Below the pieces are notes generated by a model. That model did not search any database and was not told the DNA's origin. It saw only the letters and a program-made list of their open reading frames with translations. The position numbers and the translations under genes are program-made. A stretch of 64,000 bases of DNA from Trichoplusia ni (taxonomy: Eukaryota > Arthropoda > Insecta > Lepidoptera > Noctuidae). Below are positions 60,901-64,000 of the stretch, one piece after another (within the stretch, counting starts at the first letter, position 1; the number at the start of each line of letters is the position of its first letter). Location: the NCBI RefSeq assembly GCF_003590095.1, contig NC_039483.1, positions 17,236,001 to 17,300,000 on the forward strand, written 5' to 3'.

Positions 60901-63900
60901 TTATGGTCATATCTGATAGCCTTATCATAACACAATACAGCATTATGACACGCAGAAAAAATTAAATGTAAGAGTTCGACTTTGTTGCAGAATGTTGTAG
61001 AATCATCTATGTTATTATGTAAGTATAGAGAAAAATGTGCAATTCAATGTGTTATAAGGCTTTTATTGATGATAAAGCATAATTACTGAAATGTACGATG
61101 CTTTCACAGTTCGATGGCATATTGTTACGACACCAATTTATTTGTATCGCAAATTGTTGAGCCAATCAATTATGGACCTTACTTTCACAACGTTAAGGTG
61201 TAAATCATGTCAATACAATTAAATAAATTAGATAATACTTAAATATTCATCAGAGATATTTAATGGTATGCAAAACTATATAGGAATTATGTCAGCCAAT
61301 TGTATGACGTTCATAAAATACGTTTTCATTGAAATCCGTGAAAGTAGTTTCGTACGTAAAAGTGAAACATTGATATCAAAATCATTTTAATTGAATAACG
61401 ATTATCCTCAATATCGTTACCGAGAATATTTCATTATTTACTTCAACTTCAAATATTTATTGCGATCATGAGTAGATACAGATGTTATAAAACTTAAAGG
61501 TACATACATGATACCCTGTTAGGGCGCAGCAATACAATTACAGTACTTATAGAATTACTTACTCACTAAATCTTATACACTATTCTATTTATCTTATATA
61601 TAGGTATATTATACACATCACACACTTATACATGTATGTACACGTATGTATGTATAACATATGTGTACATAAATGCATACACATATATGAATATATGCAT
61701 ATTATATATATTATTGAATTTATTTATTCCTATATTATAATTTCATCATTATAATTTATACATTATACTTATATTATTTATTTTAACACATTTTAATTGA
61801 ATGGTTTTTTTACATACTTATATCATATTGTTTCATATTTTGGTGGTTTACTATGACAAACATTTAAAAAAATATAGGTACATACGGTAATATTGAATTA
61901 CCCTACTATGTGTTTGTGATTCATTAAATACCTGTCAAAAGCTTACAACACCATCAGATTTCATTCAACCTGTTTTTGCTAAGTGCAGTTCTATTTACGA
62001 CGGCGCTTTAAAAAGCCGCTGTACCGCTAATGATATCATCTCTATCAAGATACGTTGCACGTAAAAAAGGGACTCATGCGCATCTCTGCTCTGATTCGCG
62101 GCAGAATTAATTCTATATCATTAATAACATGCTTGAAGCATTGCAATCATCATATCAACTCGTTGGACGGTTACCAATGTTAACCATGATATTTTTTTAT
62201 GTTTCTGTTATATTTGCCTGTTGTTGTTATTGAAGTCAGATCTATCACATATTGCCTATTTCAAAAAGACTGTATCGTCATAAAGTCTATAAAAACGTTA
62301 TTAAAATACGTACAACATATTTATGTTGGCATTTTATAAATGAAAGAAGGAAATAATTTAAGTAGGTATTAAGAGCTTGCGGTTTGTATCACTTCTTACT
62401 TTCTTTGTGATTGCCGCTTTGTTTGCGGTACGTAGAGACTATAGATTTGATATACTGGAGGTGTATATAGATATATATTTATATTTATATTTATAGAAAA
62501 CATTTTTTCTTTTTGTAGAGATAAATAATTAAACATTTTATTGCTTTGATCTTTGCCCGGTTTTGCTTTCATAGCACTTATTAGTCGGCAGTAAGAATGC
62601 AGTAAAAACTGTTGCAGGCGTTTGGTTATACGGTGAATACAGAACGGCCTTGGCCATCTATTGGATTTTCATAACGAGTAATTACTATTACTACTAATTA
62701 CATTGAATAAAATTTTTGTTCCTACTGTAAAATATTTCCTAATTATTGTCTGCTGTTGAATGAAACTACAAACACTAGCAGTAATTAGGCATGTTTATAA
62801 TGCTATACTATATGGACAAGCGCAATGACACCGAATGTAAAGGTATTTATATGGAACAAAATGAGGATCTACCTTCTGTTTAAGTATTTCCGTTGCAGTT
62901 GGGTGGGAGGAAGCGAAGGGAAATGACGAATGATGTTCTACGCTAAATAATGCACGGTCTCGTTTTTACAACTGCAAAAGAAGAAAGTATATTATTGTGA
63001 TGGTAAGCCCCCTGGGCTTGGTAAAATGATGCTTGTCTTTATGTCTTATTCTATCTTTGCGTCTCCAATTAGTGATCAGCTTGTCGTAGTTCTCTTTATC
63101 CTCCTTTATATTTCCCTGCAGCCAATTTTTTTTGTTCCAGCGACGTTGAACATGATAAGTTGAAGCAAATCTAACCAAAGATGTCGCAAAAAAAAGCCCA
63201 ACCCAATATATTTCGGCTCTTCTTATCATATTGAAACCCTAGGATTGGTCACTTTCTGAGTCCAGTTGAATCCTTTAAATGATTATTTGTGCCTGCCTGT
63301 GTTGCTTCGCATGTATTATAATAATGTAGAAACTATTTCAGCTAAAATAAATATTTACAGAAAAAAAAATACCGTTCGCAAAGCATGAAAAATACAATTT
63401 CATTCCTGTAAACGCCGGAAAACGTTCCAAAATTGCGATAAAAAGTTTTTGTCATAGGAGCCATCATCGTAAAGGATTCATTAGTAACACTTTTTGGAAT
63501 AAACCCATTTAAAAAGCTTAGAATAAAGAATAAAGTAATTCACAAGCCACTGGTTTCTAAATGCACTGCTTGTGGAGGCGGAACAGAACAAACTCCTTTT
63601 CAGTTTAGATTGTCCTTTTTATTTACCTTGAATATCTCACCCTTTTCAAAATCAAGATGAAGCAAATAAAAAAACAATACTTTTCCTCAAATTATTTCAA
63701 ATCATATTAAAAAAATATATAAGCTTTTTAAATTCTTATTTGCAAGTTCCCTCTTCATTAATTTGAACTTAATCAAGTCTTTAAAAGTTTTCTGAAACAA
63801 GATTTTTTAGGCTTGAAATAAGAGTCATCCATAAAGTTTCAATACATTTTAATATTTATTTATAATAAAATAATTCTTTTAATCTTAAAACTACATCAGA

Positions 63901-64000
63901 TCTTACTATAAACCAATACTATCATACAATCATACAATTTTTGAGACTAGACAGCGATATCTAACTGAGATATGGGATAGAGAAATATAAAACTGTGAGT
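60901..64000. other. Upstream intergenic, no convincing gene
   Basis: AT-rich. 61.59-61.73 kb is a run of TA/TG/CA-rich, partly self-complementary low complexity (ACATGTATGTACACGTATG...). 62.46-62.50 kb is a TATATTTA tract. One small ORF at 62966-63229 is described separately. Confidence 0.5.
62966..63229 (-). CDS. Doubtful small ORF, 87 aa
   Basis: A free-standing ORF with a hydrophobic N-terminal part (IYWVGLFFATSLVRFAS), a very basic middle (RRWNKKNW...NWRRKDRIRHKDKHH) and a hydrophobic end (LTITIIYFLLLQL). This could be a small secreted, membrane or GPI-anchored protein. It has no known motif, no clear promoter and no supporting exon, and may equally be chance. Confidence 0.15.
   Translation of the reverse strand: MIRRAEIYWVGLFFATSLVRFASTYHVQRRWNKKNWLQGNIKEDKENYDKLITNWRRKDRIRHKDKHHFTKPRGLTITIIYFLLLQL

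Noticed and set aside
61590..61730. Structured regulatory or origin-like palindrome cluster
   Set aside because: The TA/TG/CA repeats give many short self-complementary words by composition alone; no longer perfect palindrome stands out.

Overview
The window is animal nuclear DNA, AT-rich and sparse in genes, almost certainly from a moth or butterfly. The evidence is short spliced genes with GT-AG introns and TATA/TCAGT promoters, a Spätzle-family (Toll ligand) gene, and several decayed repeats whose ends look like those common in Lepidoptera (LINE 3' ends ending in GTGCAATAAAG, GGGGGAGGC...TGCCCAGCAATGG tails, tRNA-derived SINEs). No bacterial or viral gene, CRISPR array, rRNA or intact tRNA was seen.

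Layout. (1) 595-1829, minus: a two-exon gene for a small secreted Gly/Tyr-rich, cuticle-like protein (107 aa). (2) About 1.9-11.7 kb: intergenic DNA with SINE and LINE fragments, a fold-back MITE, a 30-bp perfect palindrome and a 20-bp-stem hairpin. (3) 11929-17380, minus: a three-exon gene for an 81-aa secreted peptide of unknown function. (4) 22707-27602 and again 38080-42978, plus: one very large secreted acidic protein (1632 aa, one exon), present twice. (5) 45154-60613, minus: an eight-exon Spätzle/neurotrophin-like gene (902 aa) with a seven-cysteine knot and a C-terminal tail of about 330 residues; its first intron is 8.8 kb. (6) 60.9-64 kb: upstream DNA with no convincing gene.

The dominant structural fact is a 14-kb direct duplication, 15715-29772 and 31099-45157, on either side of a gap of exactly 1000 Ns (29773-30772). 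The first copy stops at the gap edge. Every difference I noticed between the copies is a short indel, mostly in a homopolymer. This is best read as two overlapping contigs scaffolded end to end, not as a biological duplication. The true locus probably carries one copy of the large secreted protein gene, convergent with the Spätzle gene. Copy 2 holds the intact reading frame; copy 1 has two indels. The overlap may have escaped merging because the second contig starts with 326 bases that look like the end of a TTAA-inserting (piggyBac-type) element, while the first contig shows the empty TTAA site.

The genes do not form one pathway. Two encode small secreted proteins whose first coding exon holds only 4-5 codons of the signal peptide, as in many insect cuticle genes. 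One encodes a large disordered extracellular protein, and one a proprotein ligand of the Toll family. All four products are predicted to be secreted. Exon boundaries were worked out by hand from splice signals and reading-frame continuity, not from transcripts.
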